This document shows positions 54,895-63,304 of a DNA stretch of 64,000 nt, piece by piece (positions within the stretch are counted from its first letter, which is position 1; each line of letters starts with the position of its first letter). The translations under genes and the position numbers were made by a program. The notes under the pieces are model-generated. The model made no database searches, had not been told where the DNA came from, and saw nothing but the letters and a program-made list of their open reading frames with translations. The stretch is from Phycisphaerales bacterium (GTDB taxonomy: Bacteria; Planctomycetota; Phycisphaerae; Phycisphaerales; SM1A02): positions 62,001 through 126,000 of the forward strand of contig JAKVBQ010000001.1 of assembly GCA_022447205.1 (NCBI GenBank). Reading direction: 5' to 3'.

Positions 54895-54927
54895 TTGACT
54901 GGTCGAATTCCGACCGTGGGCTAGACT
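54895..54927 (+). promoter_or_regulatory. Candidate promoter with palindromic spacer
   Basis: TTGACT (54895-54900) and TAGACT (54922-54927) are separated by 21 nt, too long for ordinary sigma-70 spacing. The spacer begins with a 15-bp inverted repeat, GGTCG AATTC CGACC (54901-54915). Such a layout can be an operator for a repressor or a MerR-like activator. It precedes the Cys-rich secreted protein gene at 55001. Confidence 0.3.
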
Positions 54928-55000
54928 TCAGTTGATCGGAGTTCGGCTCCGCCCATCAGTTCACCGGCGGCAGGCCGCCGGCACCGGAAGCGAGGAATCC

Positions 55001-56497
55001 ATGCAGAGTCGAGTCGTATGCGCCGCCGTCTTCCTGGCCGCACTCTCCGCATGGCAGCAGTCCGCCGACGCGCAGCGTCTTGACCCGCTTCCGATCAAGT
55101 CCGACAAGGTGCCGAGCCTTCGTGCCGACCTTCAGCTTCCCGGCGGTGGAGGCACGCAGGGCGGGCTCGCCGGCAGTTGCGACCAGCAGGTCTCGACCCA
55201 TACCGATGCGGATTTCTCAGGTGGGACCTACATCCTCCAGGGCGGATTCGCCGAGGACGAGATGGCCGCAGTCTCCTTCGTCCTCCCGGAGAGCGCGTTC
55301 CCGATCAAGGTGGACATGGTCGAGATGATCTTCGGCACCAGCAGCGCCACGACCTCCACCACCACGGAGTGGTCGATGGTGGTCTGGTCCGGCACGCCCC
55401 GTTCCGGCCAGATCCAGTACGAATTCAGTTCCGACGGCGAGCTCCTGCCCCACATCGAGCTCGGCCCCGGCACCAACGGCATCAACGTCCAGCTGAGCGT
55501 CGATCCGTCCGATCCCGATCAGATGTACGTCGAGGACGACGGCTCGCACACCTTCAGCGTCGGCTTCCGGATCGATCGCCACAACCAGCAGATCGAGAAC
55601 CCGTGCTTCGCCGCACCACCGAGTTGCTGCAACGCCTTTCCCGCGACGGACACCAGCGGATTGGATGCGTCCACCCAGAACTGGATCCGAGCCGTCGACT
55701 GCGGGATCTTCGGTTGCCCGTCCGGCTGGAGCACGTTCGCGGAATGGCCTTCAATCTGTCGTCCTTCCGGTGACTGGGTGATCCGTGCGACCTGGACGCC
55801 TGCGAACTGCAGTGTGCTCGGCGCTTGCTGCACGCCCGAGGGCGTCTGCGTCGAGTCCACCGACCAGGCCAACTGTGAGGGGATCGGCGGCGTCTGGACC
55901 TCCGACGCGGCCTGTTCCGAAGTGACCTGCGAACCACCGTCCGACGACGTGCCGTGCTGCTTCGCCGCGACCGGCGGCTGCCTCGAACTCAGTGAGGCGG
56001 ACTGCCTCGCTGCGGGCGGTGCGCCCGGACCGGTCGGCGTGCCCTGCGACCAGCACACCTGCTTCCCGGTCGGCGCGGTCTGCATGCCCAACGGCAGTTG
56101 TCTCGATGGACTGACGCCAGATGAGGCGGAGACGATCGGCGGCACTTTCATGGGTGACGGCACCACCTGCGCGAACATCGACTGTCCGGAGCCGACCGCG
56201 GCCTGCTGCTTCCCGAGCGGCTTCTGTCTTGTCCTCACCGAATTGGACTGCACCACTGCCGCGGGCACGTGGAACGAGATCGGCACGACCTGCGAGGATG
56301 GTGATGGAAGTGGTGGCGCGGACCTCTGCGAGACCGGCATCCCGGGCGACATCAATGGTGACGGTGCCGTCGATGGCGCGGACCTGACGATCCTGCTCGG
56401 CGAGTGGGGGACCGCCAACGCGGTCGCCGACCTCAATGGTGACGGGACCGTCGATGGTGCGGACCTGACCACCCTGCTCGGCAACTGGACCGGCTGA
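55001..56497 (+). CDS. Secreted Cys-rich repeat protein with dockerin-like tail
   Basis: 498 aa from the ATG at 55001 (signal peptide ending near SAWQQSADAQ). A beta-rich first half of about 260 residues has no known family. Then come four degenerate Cys-rich repeats of about 40 residues (for example GACCTPEGVCVESTDQANC). The C-terminus is a paired calcium-loop tail (DINGDGAVDGADLTILL and DLNGDGTVDGADLTTLL). It is probably exported and held at the surface. It ends 99 nt before tRNA-Ser on the other strand. Confidence 0.8.
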   Translation: MQSRVVCAAVFLAALSAWQQSADAQRLDPLPIKSDKVPSLRADLQLPGGGGTQGGLAGSCDQQVSTHTDADFSGGTYILQGGFAEDEMAAVSFVLPESAFPIKVDMVEMIFGTSSATTSTTTEWSMVVWSGTPRSGQIQYEFSSDGELLPHIELGPGTNGINVQLSVDPSDPDQMYVEDDGSHTFSVGFRIDRHNQQIENPCFAAPPSCCNAFPATDTSGLDASTQNWIRAVDCGIFGCPSGWSTFAEWPSICRPSGDWVIRATWTPANCSVLGACCTPEGVCVESTDQANCEGIGGVWTSDAACSEVTCEPPSDDVPCCFAATGGCLELSEADCLAAGGAPGPVGVPCDQHTCFPVGAVCMPNGSCLDGLTPDEAETIGGTFMGDGTTCANIDCPEPTAACCFPSGFCLVLTELDCTTAAGTWNEIGTTCEDGDGSGGADLCETGIPGDINGDGAVDGADLTILLGEWGTANAVADLNGDGTVDGADLTTLLGNWTG

Positions 56498-56560
56498 CTC
56501 CCACTTCTCTCCCGAGTGCACGGCGGACTGTGAATCGTTGTCCCTGGTTGTCCCATGGAA

Positions 56561-56591
56561 AAGGGTCCACGGGCGATGCCCATGGACCCTT
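56561..56591 (-). terminator. Long hairpin terminator after tRNA-Ser
   Basis: AAGGGTCCA (56561-56569) pairs with TGGACCCTT (56583-56591); GGGC/GCCC extend the stem inside. On the minus strand the stem is followed by TTTTCC, so it is a good terminator for the tRNA transcript. On the plus strand it may also stop the gene ending at 56497. Confidence 0.7.
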
Positions 56592-56595
56592 GAAG

Positions 56596-56682
56596 CGGAG
56601 AGGGAGGGATTCGAACCCTCGATGACCCGGAGGCCATACCGGTTTTCGAGACCGGCGCATTCAACCGCTCTGCCACCTCTCC
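56596..56682 (-). tRNA. tRNA-Ser (anticodon CGA)
   Basis: 87-nt class II tRNA on the minus strand. Acceptor arm GGAGAGG/CCTCTCC, D-arm with GGCAGAGCGGTTGAATGC, anticodon loop CTCGAAA (anticodon CGA, reads UCG), a long variable arm, and T-arm GAGGGTTCGAATCCCTC. The 3' CCA is not encoded (CTT follows the discriminator G), so CCA must be added after transcription. The hairpin terminator is 5 nt downstream. Confidence 0.95.
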
Positions 56683-56813
56683 GTGGTGGGCGACAGCCGT
56701 GCCGATCCGGTTCGGCTGTTGCGGTCCGACAGGGTATCGAACTCTTCCGTGGTCCTCAAACCGAGGGAAGCGTGAATCCCATCAGGAGTGGAGCAGGGGG
56801 TATTTTGACGTCA

Positions 56814-59492
56814 TCACTCCGAGCAGGTGCTGCCCCAGTCGCCGAGGAGCAGGGCGAGGTCGGTGCCGTCGACGAGGCCGTCCTGATTGATGTCCGCCGC
56901 GCCTGCGCCCGAGCCCCAGGCCCCGAGGACCTCGGCCAGGTCGACGCCGTCCACCATGCCGTCACCGTTGATGTCGGTGGGGCAGGCCGGTTCGTCGCCG
57001 ATGATGACGATGTCGTCGGGGTTGCTGACGCTGCCGTCGATCGAGGCGGACCGCACGTAGATCGGGCAGCCACTCGTCACCAGAGTCGCGCCGGTCGGAA
57101 CCACCAGTTCATCGGCATAGATCACCTCGCAACCGGGGCCACTCGCATTGTCGTGCTGGTTGACGACCTCCACCGTCGCGCCGGGGCGCAGGCGGATCGA
57201 ACCGACCGGGTAGTTGTCGGGGTCGAGACCCGAGTCCACCGCGCCGCGATCCTCGCTCATCGCCTCGAGGGTCTGGGTCGGCTCCGGTGAAAGACCGGTC
57301 AACTCGATGGTGGCTTCCGCCATGACGAACCGCTCCGGATCGTCGATCCGGACATCGAGGTCACCACCAACCCGGAGCCACCAGACGGGGTCCGGCATCA
57401 CAAGGGAGGCACCGGCGCCGACCGTATAGTCACCGGCGATCGAGAACCCGTCTCCCGGTTCCGGGGCCTCGGAGCCGTTCAGGCCGTTGTTCACGTCGCC
57501 GGAGAGCGTTCCGGTGTTGACGAGGTCGCCGTAGATGTAGAGCGTGCCGCGTTGGATGATCGTGGCGCCGGCATTGTCGTAGTCGCTGAAGACGTTGGTG
57601 TCCCCCGCGATCCGGTTCTCGCCGGAATCGGTCGTCGCGACGAGGCTCGCCAGGATGTCGCCGTTGAGGAACATTCGACCGCTTCCCGAGGTCAGGCAGG
57701 TCTCGTTCACGAGGACCAGGGACTCGTTCTGGAGGAACTGTCCGTCACCCAGGACCTCGAAACTCTGGAACGAGATGGCGTTCGCATTCGGCGCGACGAG
57801 CTGGCCGGCCACCGAGAAGGAGGCGTCTTCCACCTCATTGATGAAGCGGGTGTCCGGTCCGGCCCGCAAGAGCATGCCGTCGGGGATCACGAGCTGGTCC
57901 TGGAGCTGGAACGTGACGTTCGCGGCGTCGAGGAAGATCGGTCCGGAGTCACCGGCGACCGCGCCGTCCATCAAGGCGATCTCGTCGCCTGCGTCGATGC
58001 CGGGCAGGGCATCCCGAAGCGAATCATGCAAGGTGTCCTTTGTCCGGTTGTGGACGGTGCTGCAGTCGATGACACCATCGTCGTCCAGGTCGATTTCAGG
58101 GTTGCCGCAGCCGCATGAACCCGGATCGGCCTTGTCCGGATCCTCCGGGCACTGGTCGTCGCACCATTCAGCGCCGTCTCCATCGTTGTCCTGGTCGCAG
58201 AACTCGAGCAAGCAGGGCTCCTCACCGTCTGGCCAGCTGTAGCAAGGATGAAAATTGGCGAAACCGCCATCGGTCGAACCATTCACCGTGTTGCCGCAGA
58301 GTATGCCGTTGGAGACCAATGCATCGTAGCAGTTGGTGATGTCAGACCAGATCCCGCCTCCATTCGAGGTCGCGTCATTCTCACTGATCTGGCAGTCGAT
58401 GAGTTCGACGGTGGAGCCACGCATTCCGAAGCCACCGCCCAGCTCGGCGGAATTGTTCAAGAACGTGGAGGTTTCGATGGTGAATCTTTCAGAGTCCGCA
58501 TTCTGGAGGTGCATGCCACCGCCCTCAATGGCGGAATTCGATTCGAACAGGCAGTTTCGAACGTAACCACCATCCGGACTGTAGATCCTCAGTCCGCCAC
58601 CAAAGCGCTTCGGCGCTTCGTTCATGATGAAAGTGCACGTCTCGAAACTCGAGTCGTTTCTGCTGTAGACGCCGCCACCGTTGTTTCCCGAGATGTTTCT
58701 GGTGTACGTGCAGTCAATGAACGTGCCATTCCAGGTGGAGATTCCCCCGCCGTTGCTTCCCGAAATGTTGTCGGTGAAGGTGGTGTTCTCGAAGTACCCG
58801 TCATCGATGTTGACGCCTCCGCCACTTCCGTCGGACGTGTTTCCGGTGAAGGCGCAGCCGGAAACAAGCGAGACCTCCCCGATGGCGAAGAGACCACCTC
58901 CGCCTCCGTTCGAGAAGTTGTCAATAAACGAGCAGTTCACCAGGGAGTACGTTCTTCCGGCATAAAGATGGTCCAGAGCGATCGCTCCGCCGTGGCTGCT
59001 AAAGAGGGCCTCGTCATCGGCCCGGTTGTTCTGAAAGATGCAGTTCGTGGCAAAGAGACTCGTGTCTACAATGGCACTGATGGCGCCTCCGCCTAAGCTG
59101 CCCGTTGCTGTGCAATCAGAGATGATGCAGTCGTTCATGACGAGCTGAGAGCTGTTGCCGACGAGCAGGCCGCCACCGTAGTCCGCCCGTCCATTGATCA
59201 GCTTCACATCCGTGAGGTTCACGTCCCCGGTCAGGTTCATGATGCGCGTGAGGTCGTTTCCGTCCAGGATCGTCGTGTCACGGGAAACGCCCTGGATCGT
59301 GAGGTCCTTGTAGTCGTTCGTCAGGGTCGTCGAGATGGAGTAGATCCCCTCCGCAAGCTGGATGGTGTCGCCACTCGAGGCGCCATCGATGTACGGCTGG
59401 ATGTCGGCTCCCGGAGGGACGTTCCAGGTTTCGGCAAGTCCGGTGGTGGCTGGCAGCGCGGACAGGGCGAGGGCCATGAGGATCGTCTTCAT
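56814..59492 (-). CDS. Secreted right-handed beta-helix protein with dockerin-like tail
   Basis: 892 aa, signal peptide KTILMALALSALPATTGLA. A pectin-lyase-like helix of many Asn/Thr/Gly-rich turns fills the first half (NNRADDEALFSSHGG, DNISGSNGGGISTWNG). A second set of beta turns follows after a short Cys/Asp region (about residues 440-480). The C-terminus is the paired calcium-loop tail (DINGDGMVDGVDL and DINQDGLVDGTDL). It may bind or degrade polysaccharide, or be a surface adhesin; no catalytic residues could be assigned. Confidence 0.8.
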   Translation of the reverse strand: MKTILMALALSALPATTGLAETWNVPPGADIQPYIDGASSGDTIQLAEGIYSISTTLTNDYKDLTIQGVSRDTTILDGNDLTRIMNLTGDVNLTDVKLINGRADYGGGLLVGNSSQLVMNDCIISDCTATGSLGGGAISAIVDTSLFATNCIFQNNRADDEALFSSHGGAIALDHLYAGRTYSLVNCSFIDNFSNGGGGGLFAIGEVSLVSGCAFTGNTSDGSGGGVNIDDGYFENTTFTDNISGSNGGGISTWNGTFIDCTYTRNISGNNGGGVYSRNDSSFETCTFIMNEAPKRFGGGLRIYSPDGGYVRNCLFESNSAIEGGGMHLQNADSERFTIETSTFLNNSAELGGGFGMRGSTVELIDCQISENDATSNGGGIWSDITNCYDALVSNGILCGNTVNGSTDGGFANFHPCYSWPDGEEPCLLEFCDQDNDGDGAEWCDDQCPEDPDKADPGSCGCGNPEIDLDDDGVIDCSTVHNRTKDTLHDSLRDALPGIDAGDEIALMDGAVAGDSGPIFLDAANVTFQLQDQLVIPDGMLLRAGPDTRFINEVEDASFSVAGQLVAPNANAISFQSFEVLGDGQFLQNESLVLVNETCLTSGSGRMFLNGDILASLVATTDSGENRIAGDTNVFSDYDNAGATIIQRGTLYIYGDLVNTGTLSGDVNNGLNGSEAPEPGDGFSIAGDYTVGAGASLVMPDPVWWLRVGGDLDVRIDDPERFVMAEATIELTGLSPEPTQTLEAMSEDRGAVDSGLDPDNYPVGSIRLRPGATVEVVNQHDNASGPGCEVIYADELVVPTGATLVTSGCPIYVRSASIDGSVSNPDDIVIIGDEPACPTDINGDGMVDGVDLAEVLGAWGSGAGAADINQDGLVDGTDLALLLGDWGSTCSE

Positions 59493-59533
59493 CGCATCTT
59501 CTCCAAGGCTTCGAGCAGCGGTAGGTCAGCTTC

Positions 59534-59549
59534 TTTTTCGTATGAAAAA
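59534..59549. repeat. AT-rich 16-bp palindrome upstream of beta-helix gene
   Basis: TTTTTC GTAT GAAAAA, perfect arms of 6 bp, 42 nt upstream of the ATG at 59492. Strongly AT-rich compared with the window, so it is a candidate operator or promoter element. Confidence 0.4.
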
Positions 59550-59636
59550 TGACTGGTTCATGCATCGTATCGCTCACTTGCGCAAATGCAGTATCGAATA
59601 TCGAAGTCGCTCCCATAGCTGTCGGTCGGATGGGTC

Positions 59637-59682
59637 AATAAACGGGCATCGCCGGCCTGAAGACCTGCGATGTCCGTTTATT
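59637..59682. repeat. 16-bp stem inverted repeat in divergent intergenic region
   Basis: AATAAACGGGCATCGC (59637-59652) pairs along its whole length with GCGATGTCCGTTTATT (59667-59682), one G.U pair, loop of 14 nt. It sits between divergent starts at 59492 and 59771. The AT-rich ends and GC core are like a bidirectional terminator, but there are no convergent genes here. Confidence 0.7.
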
Positions 59683-59770
59683 CGAGCTGTCGTGGAGCCC
59701 CTTGCGGCCGGAACTGGCATGTGGATGACCCTGACCCACATTGCGTCAATGAAAGCGCTACGCTTGGGCG

Positions 59771-60676
59771 ATGAACATCGCATTGACCGGTACCAGTGGC
59801 TTCATCGGCGCGGCGATCGCCCGCGAGGCGACCCGTGCAGGGCATCGGGTCCAGGGACTGGTGCGCTCCACCAGTCGCGTGGATCACCTCGAGCCATGGG
59901 TTGACCGGCTGGTGGTCGGGACGCATGACGACGCTCGCGCCCGCGAGGAACTCCTCGAGGGCGCTGATGCCGTGATCCACAACAGTTTCGACTGGCCGGC
60001 ACTTCGCGACGGCGACCTGCACGGGCACATGCGGAGCAACATGCTCGGCTCGATCGATCTCCTGCAGGCGGCCGGGGAACGACCGTTCATCTACATCAGC
60101 TCCGTCGCGGTGCACCACCACATGCACGAACAGTGGGACGGGCGCATCGACGGACTGCATCCGACGAGGCCCGGCACCTTCTACGGTGCGTTGAAGGCCT
60201 CGGTCGAGGCGCACATGTGGGCCGCCCATGCGGAACGAGGGCAGCCTGTCGACGCCCTGCGCCCGTGTGCGGTCTACGGCATCGACCCCAACCTGTCCCG
60301 ATCGATCGGCTGGCCGATCATCGAGAAGATCCGGAATCGTGAACCGTTCACGCGGGCCGGTGGCGGCAAGTTCGTGCATGTCGATGACGTGGCGGCAGCC
60401 ACGGTCGCCTGCGTCGACCGGCCTGCCGACAGCCCGAGGATCCACCATCTCGTCGACTGTTACGCACGCTGGGCGGACTGGGCCATGATCACCGCGGAAC
60501 TGCTCGGGATCGAGGATGCGGAGATCGACGACAGCAGTCCCACCGCACCGCGCAACATGTTCGAGGTGGATGATGTCCGCTCTGAGCTGGGTGTCGCGAT
60601 GGATCGAGGCTTCGACGGCATCCGAGCGCACCTCGGTGCGTTGATCGAGCTGCAGTCGAAGGCCGCCTCCTCCTGA
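59771..60676 (+). CDS. NAD-dependent epimerase/dehydratase (extended SDR)
   Basis: 301 aa. Rossmann motif ALTGTSGFIGAAIA at the N-terminus; active-site YGALK (Tyr and Lys) in RPGTFYGALKASVEA; ISSVAVHHH supplies the Ser. FVHVDDVAAATVAC is the family's C-terminal mark. This is an NDP-sugar or related epimerase, dehydratase or reductase; the substrate is not evident. It is divergent from the beta-helix gene across the region holding the long inverted repeat. Confidence 0.9.
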   Translation: MNIALTGTSGFIGAAIAREATRAGHRVQGLVRSTSRVDHLEPWVDRLVVGTHDDARAREELLEGADAVIHNSFDWPALRDGDLHGHMRSNMLGSIDLLQAAGERPFIYISSVAVHHHMHEQWDGRIDGLHPTRPGTFYGALKASVEAHMWAAHAERGQPVDALRPCAVYGIDPNLSRSIGWPIIEKIRNREPFTRAGGGKFVHVDDVAAATVACVDRPADSPRIHHLVDCYARWADWAMITAELLGIEDAEIDDSSPTAPRNMFEVDDVRSELGVAMDRGFDGIRAHLGALIELQSKAASS

Positions 60677-60837
60677 ACTCTCGGCTCCATGCCTCACGCT
60701 GGGTCGGGTATTCACCGCTGAAAACCGCCTTGGGAAGCCGTCGTGTGCGTTGGCTGGTGATCCTGCGTTCTGGTTCTGGATGCAATCACGTGCTGCTTGG
60801 TACGTTGTAGTCATCGAACCCGTTCAAGGAGCACCTC

Positions 60838-62415
60838 ATGACGCGTACCGGAATCCTCGCTGCCATCACGTCCCTGGCCGTCCCGTTCCTCTTCGAGATG
60901 CCGTTGGTGGCGCAATCGGATGGCGCCAAGCCGCCAGCTGCCACCCCTGATTCCGGAGAAGATCGTGGATTCGCGCCTGGTGAAGGTCGTGGTCGCGGAC
61001 AGATGCGTCCTCAGGACCGGGGGCGGGGCCAGGGTCGCAACCAGGGTCGTGATCCACTTTCCGGTCGGGTCAATGCCGGTGACATGATCAAGGGCTTCGA
61101 CACCATGCCGGTGCATCGCACCGATGGGACGACCACCACGCTTTCCGAGCTGGTTCCGGAGGACGGCCACCTGGTCATCGTCACCGGTTGCCTGACCTGT
61201 CCCAAGTTCCTCATCAGTCATCGTGATGTCGAAGCGATCGCACATGATCATCGTTCCAGCGGGAATCCGGTCGCGTTCGTCTACGTCTACAAGTCACTGG
61301 CCCATCCCGAGAACGGCGGCTGGATCCAGTCGTTCAACCTCGAGGAACGACTGGCCCAGGTGAAGGCGGCCGAGGCCCAGCTCAAGACGAAGGTTCCGTT
61401 CGTCTGCGACCCGATGGACAACAGCGTCTCCACGGCACTGGGCGGTTCACCGAACGCCGCGTACGTGGTTCAAGGTGATGGTGAGATCGACTACGTGTCC
61501 GGTTGGGCAGTCGGCACCGAGCTCCGGGATGCACTGACACGGATCGTCGGCGCCACCGAAAGCGTCTCCACTCCCGAGTCGATCGGCGTGCCCGGTTTCA
61601 CTCGGCCCTACCGAAACACCGGTACGGTGGTTCCTCGCGTGGAGGTTGCCGGCACCATGGTCGGTCTGAAGACCGTGCCTGCGGAGAGCAAGGAGCCTCA
61701 CTACGTGAAGCTTCGTGTCGAAGCCGACCCGGGAGTCCTCGAGGGACGAACCGGACGGCTCTACGTCGGGTTCCACCTGGACCCCGTCCACGACGTGCAC
61801 TGGAACAACCTCGTCGACCCCGTGGCCTTCACGATCACGGCTCCCGAGGGCGTGACGCTCAGCCAGACCAGCGGTGCCGCCCCCAAGGTGGAGCCCGCCA
61901 CCGATTCCGATCCACGTGAATTCCTGCTGGACGTGACGAGCTGGCCCGCAGGCAAGGACATCGAGTTCGAGGTCAGGTACTTCGCCTGCTCCGACAAGGA
62001 AGGCTGGTGCAAGCCGGTCAGCCAGAACTACGTCGTCTCACTGACTCGCGATCGAGCGGCCGGCATGGCCCAGGGACGCTGGGATCGGAGTGGCGGACGA
62101 GGCGGCGGTGGTGACGCCCAGCGCGGACGCGGTGGTGATGATCCCCTCGCGGTGATGGATGCCAACGGCGACGGGAAGATCGAGCTCGACGAGGCTCCCG
62201 AGCGCATGAAGGAACGCTTCGCGATGTACGACACCGATGGTGATGGAGCGATCGCCGGCGAAGAGCTCGAGAAGCTTCGTGAACGGATGGCAGAACGTCG
62301 TGGCAGCGTTCGTGGCGGCCAGGGTGGTCGCGGTGGTCGCGGCGGTCGCGGCGGCGGCGGCGGTGGTCGAGGTGGCGCTGGCGGCGGTGGTCTTCCCGGC
62401 GGCGGTTCGACCTGA
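60838..62415 (+). CDS. Deiodinase-like thioredoxin-fold protein with EF-hands and Gly/Arg-rich tail
   Basis: 525 aa. A signal peptide is followed by a Gly/Arg-rich linker (RGRGQMRPQDRGRGQGRN). The thioredoxin-fold domain (about 90-235) has a CxxC site in GCLTCPKFLI and a deiodinase-like region YVYKSLAHPENGGW. A domain of about 150 residues resembling DsbD N-terminal partners (YFACSDKEGWCKP) follows. Two EF-hands are DANGDGKIELDE and DTDGDGAIAGEE. The C-terminus is a Gly-rich low-complexity tail. No selenocysteine; the active residue is Cys. RBS AAGGAG lies just upstream. Confidence 0.75.
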   Translation: MTRTGILAAITSLAVPFLFEMPLVAQSDGAKPPAATPDSGEDRGFAPGEGRGRGQMRPQDRGRGQGRNQGRDPLSGRVNAGDMIKGFDTMPVHRTDGTTTTLSELVPEDGHLVIVTGCLTCPKFLISHRDVEAIAHDHRSSGNPVAFVYVYKSLAHPENGGWIQSFNLEERLAQVKAAEAQLKTKVPFVCDPMDNSVSTALGGSPNAAYVVQGDGEIDYVSGWAVGTELRDALTRIVGATESVSTPESIGVPGFTRPYRNTGTVVPRVEVAGTMVGLKTVPAESKEPHYVKLRVEADPGVLEGRTGRLYVGFHLDPVHDVHWNNLVDPVAFTITAPEGVTLSQTSGAAPKVEPATDSDPREFLLDVTSWPAGKDIEFEVRYFACSDKEGWCKPVSQNYVVSLTRDRAAGMAQGRWDRSGGRGGGGDAQRGRGGDDPLAVMDANGDGKIELDEAPERMKERFAMYDTDGDGAIAGEELEKLRERMAERRGSVRGGQGGRGGRGGRGGGGGGRGGAGGGGLPGGGST

Positions 62416-62431
62416 TCCGACGTCGAGGCGT

Positions 62432-63304
62432 TCAGCTCCCGATCACGCGGACATGATCCGATCTGATCCAACCTTGCCGACCATCGGCAAAGGCCACGTG
62501 GTGCCATCCAGGTCGACTTTCGAGGAGATCGAACTCGACACCGGCGGGCAGCGCCTCTGAGAAGACGGCCTTGAAGGTGTCACCGTTGCCGGATCGCACC
62601 ACGGACTCCTCGACCAGGACGCCCGGCATGCGCCAGGTGTCCTCGAGGACATCGAAGCTCACGGTGGCCGCTGACAGCAGCGCGATCACTCCGCAGAGGA
62701 TGACCAGCCCGCGCCAGGCGATGCTTCGGCCTTCATGGTCCGATGCACTGCGTCGTCCTCGTGCGATCCAGACCACGAGACATGACCAGAATGCGACCCA
62801 GCTGAGGGCGGCGATCCACCAGCGGGTTCGGAAGCCGAGGATGTGCCATCCGTCGGAGACCGTGTCGTAGAGCACCACGACACCCTCGGGATCGAAGCGC
62901 GCCGGGACCTGGTTGCGGGCTTCGGTCAGGTTCGCCCGGACCGTCGCGTTGCCCGGAAGCAGGCGATCCGCTTCCAGGTAGGCGGCGACGGCATTCCCGA
63001 GCCTGCCGGCCCGGAGTTCCGCATTGCCGAGGTTCGTCCAGAGGTAGCCGTTCTGGAGTCCGCTGTCGAGGATGCGTTGCCAGCCGTCCGCACTTTCCAT
63101 GAACGCGCTGCGAGCAGCGGACTCGTCAACCGTCGAGAGTGCCATGCCTCGTTCATGGGCGGCATCCGCCTCGCTCATGAGTTCGATCAGTTCGGACTCC
63201 GTCGGTTGGTCGAGCACGATCGTCGGCATGCCAGAGGCGGTCGAATGGGCGGCCATCATGGTGGCGAGGAACAGACAGGTGATCAGTGTTCGCAGCATGG
63301 TCAT
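62432..63304 (-). CDS. BatE-like TPR and SH3 protein
   Basis: 290 aa. ATG at 63304 overlaps the batD stop by 4 nt. Signal peptide (MTMLRTLITCLFLATMMAAH) then a TPR region (about residues 35-135, NGYLWTNLGNAELRAGRLGNAVAAYLEADRLLPGN), two helices (about 165-185 and 202-222), and an SH3b-like C-terminus (GRQGWIRSDHVRVIG). The order is that of BatE in Bacteroides aerotolerance operons. The exact function is unknown; it is believed to act in the envelope with the von Willebrand-type Bat proteins. Confidence 0.75.
   Translation of the reverse strand: MTMLRTLITCLFLATMMAAHSTASGMPTIVLDQPTESELIELMSEADAAHERGMALSTVDESAARSAFMESADGWQRILDSGLQNGYLWTNLGNAELRAGRLGNAVAAYLEADRLLPGNATVRANLTEARNQVPARFDPEGVVVLYDTVSDGWHILGFRTRWWIAALSWVAFWSCLVVWIARGRRSASDHEGRSIAWRGLVILCGVIALLSAATVSFDVLEDTWRMPGVLVEESVVRSGNGDTFKAVFSEALPAGVEFDLLESRPGWHHVAFADGRQGWIRSDHVRVIGS

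Noticed and set aside
61171-61230. A selenocysteine site in the deiodinase-like protein
   Set aside because: The redox motif is encoded by ordinary Cys codons in GCLTCPKF, and there is no in-frame TGA.
62300-62412. The GGC/GGT-rich repeat as a possible CRISPR or tandem DNA repeat
   Set aside because: It is in frame and codes for a Gly/Arg-rich tail at the C-terminus of the protein; there are no spacers.
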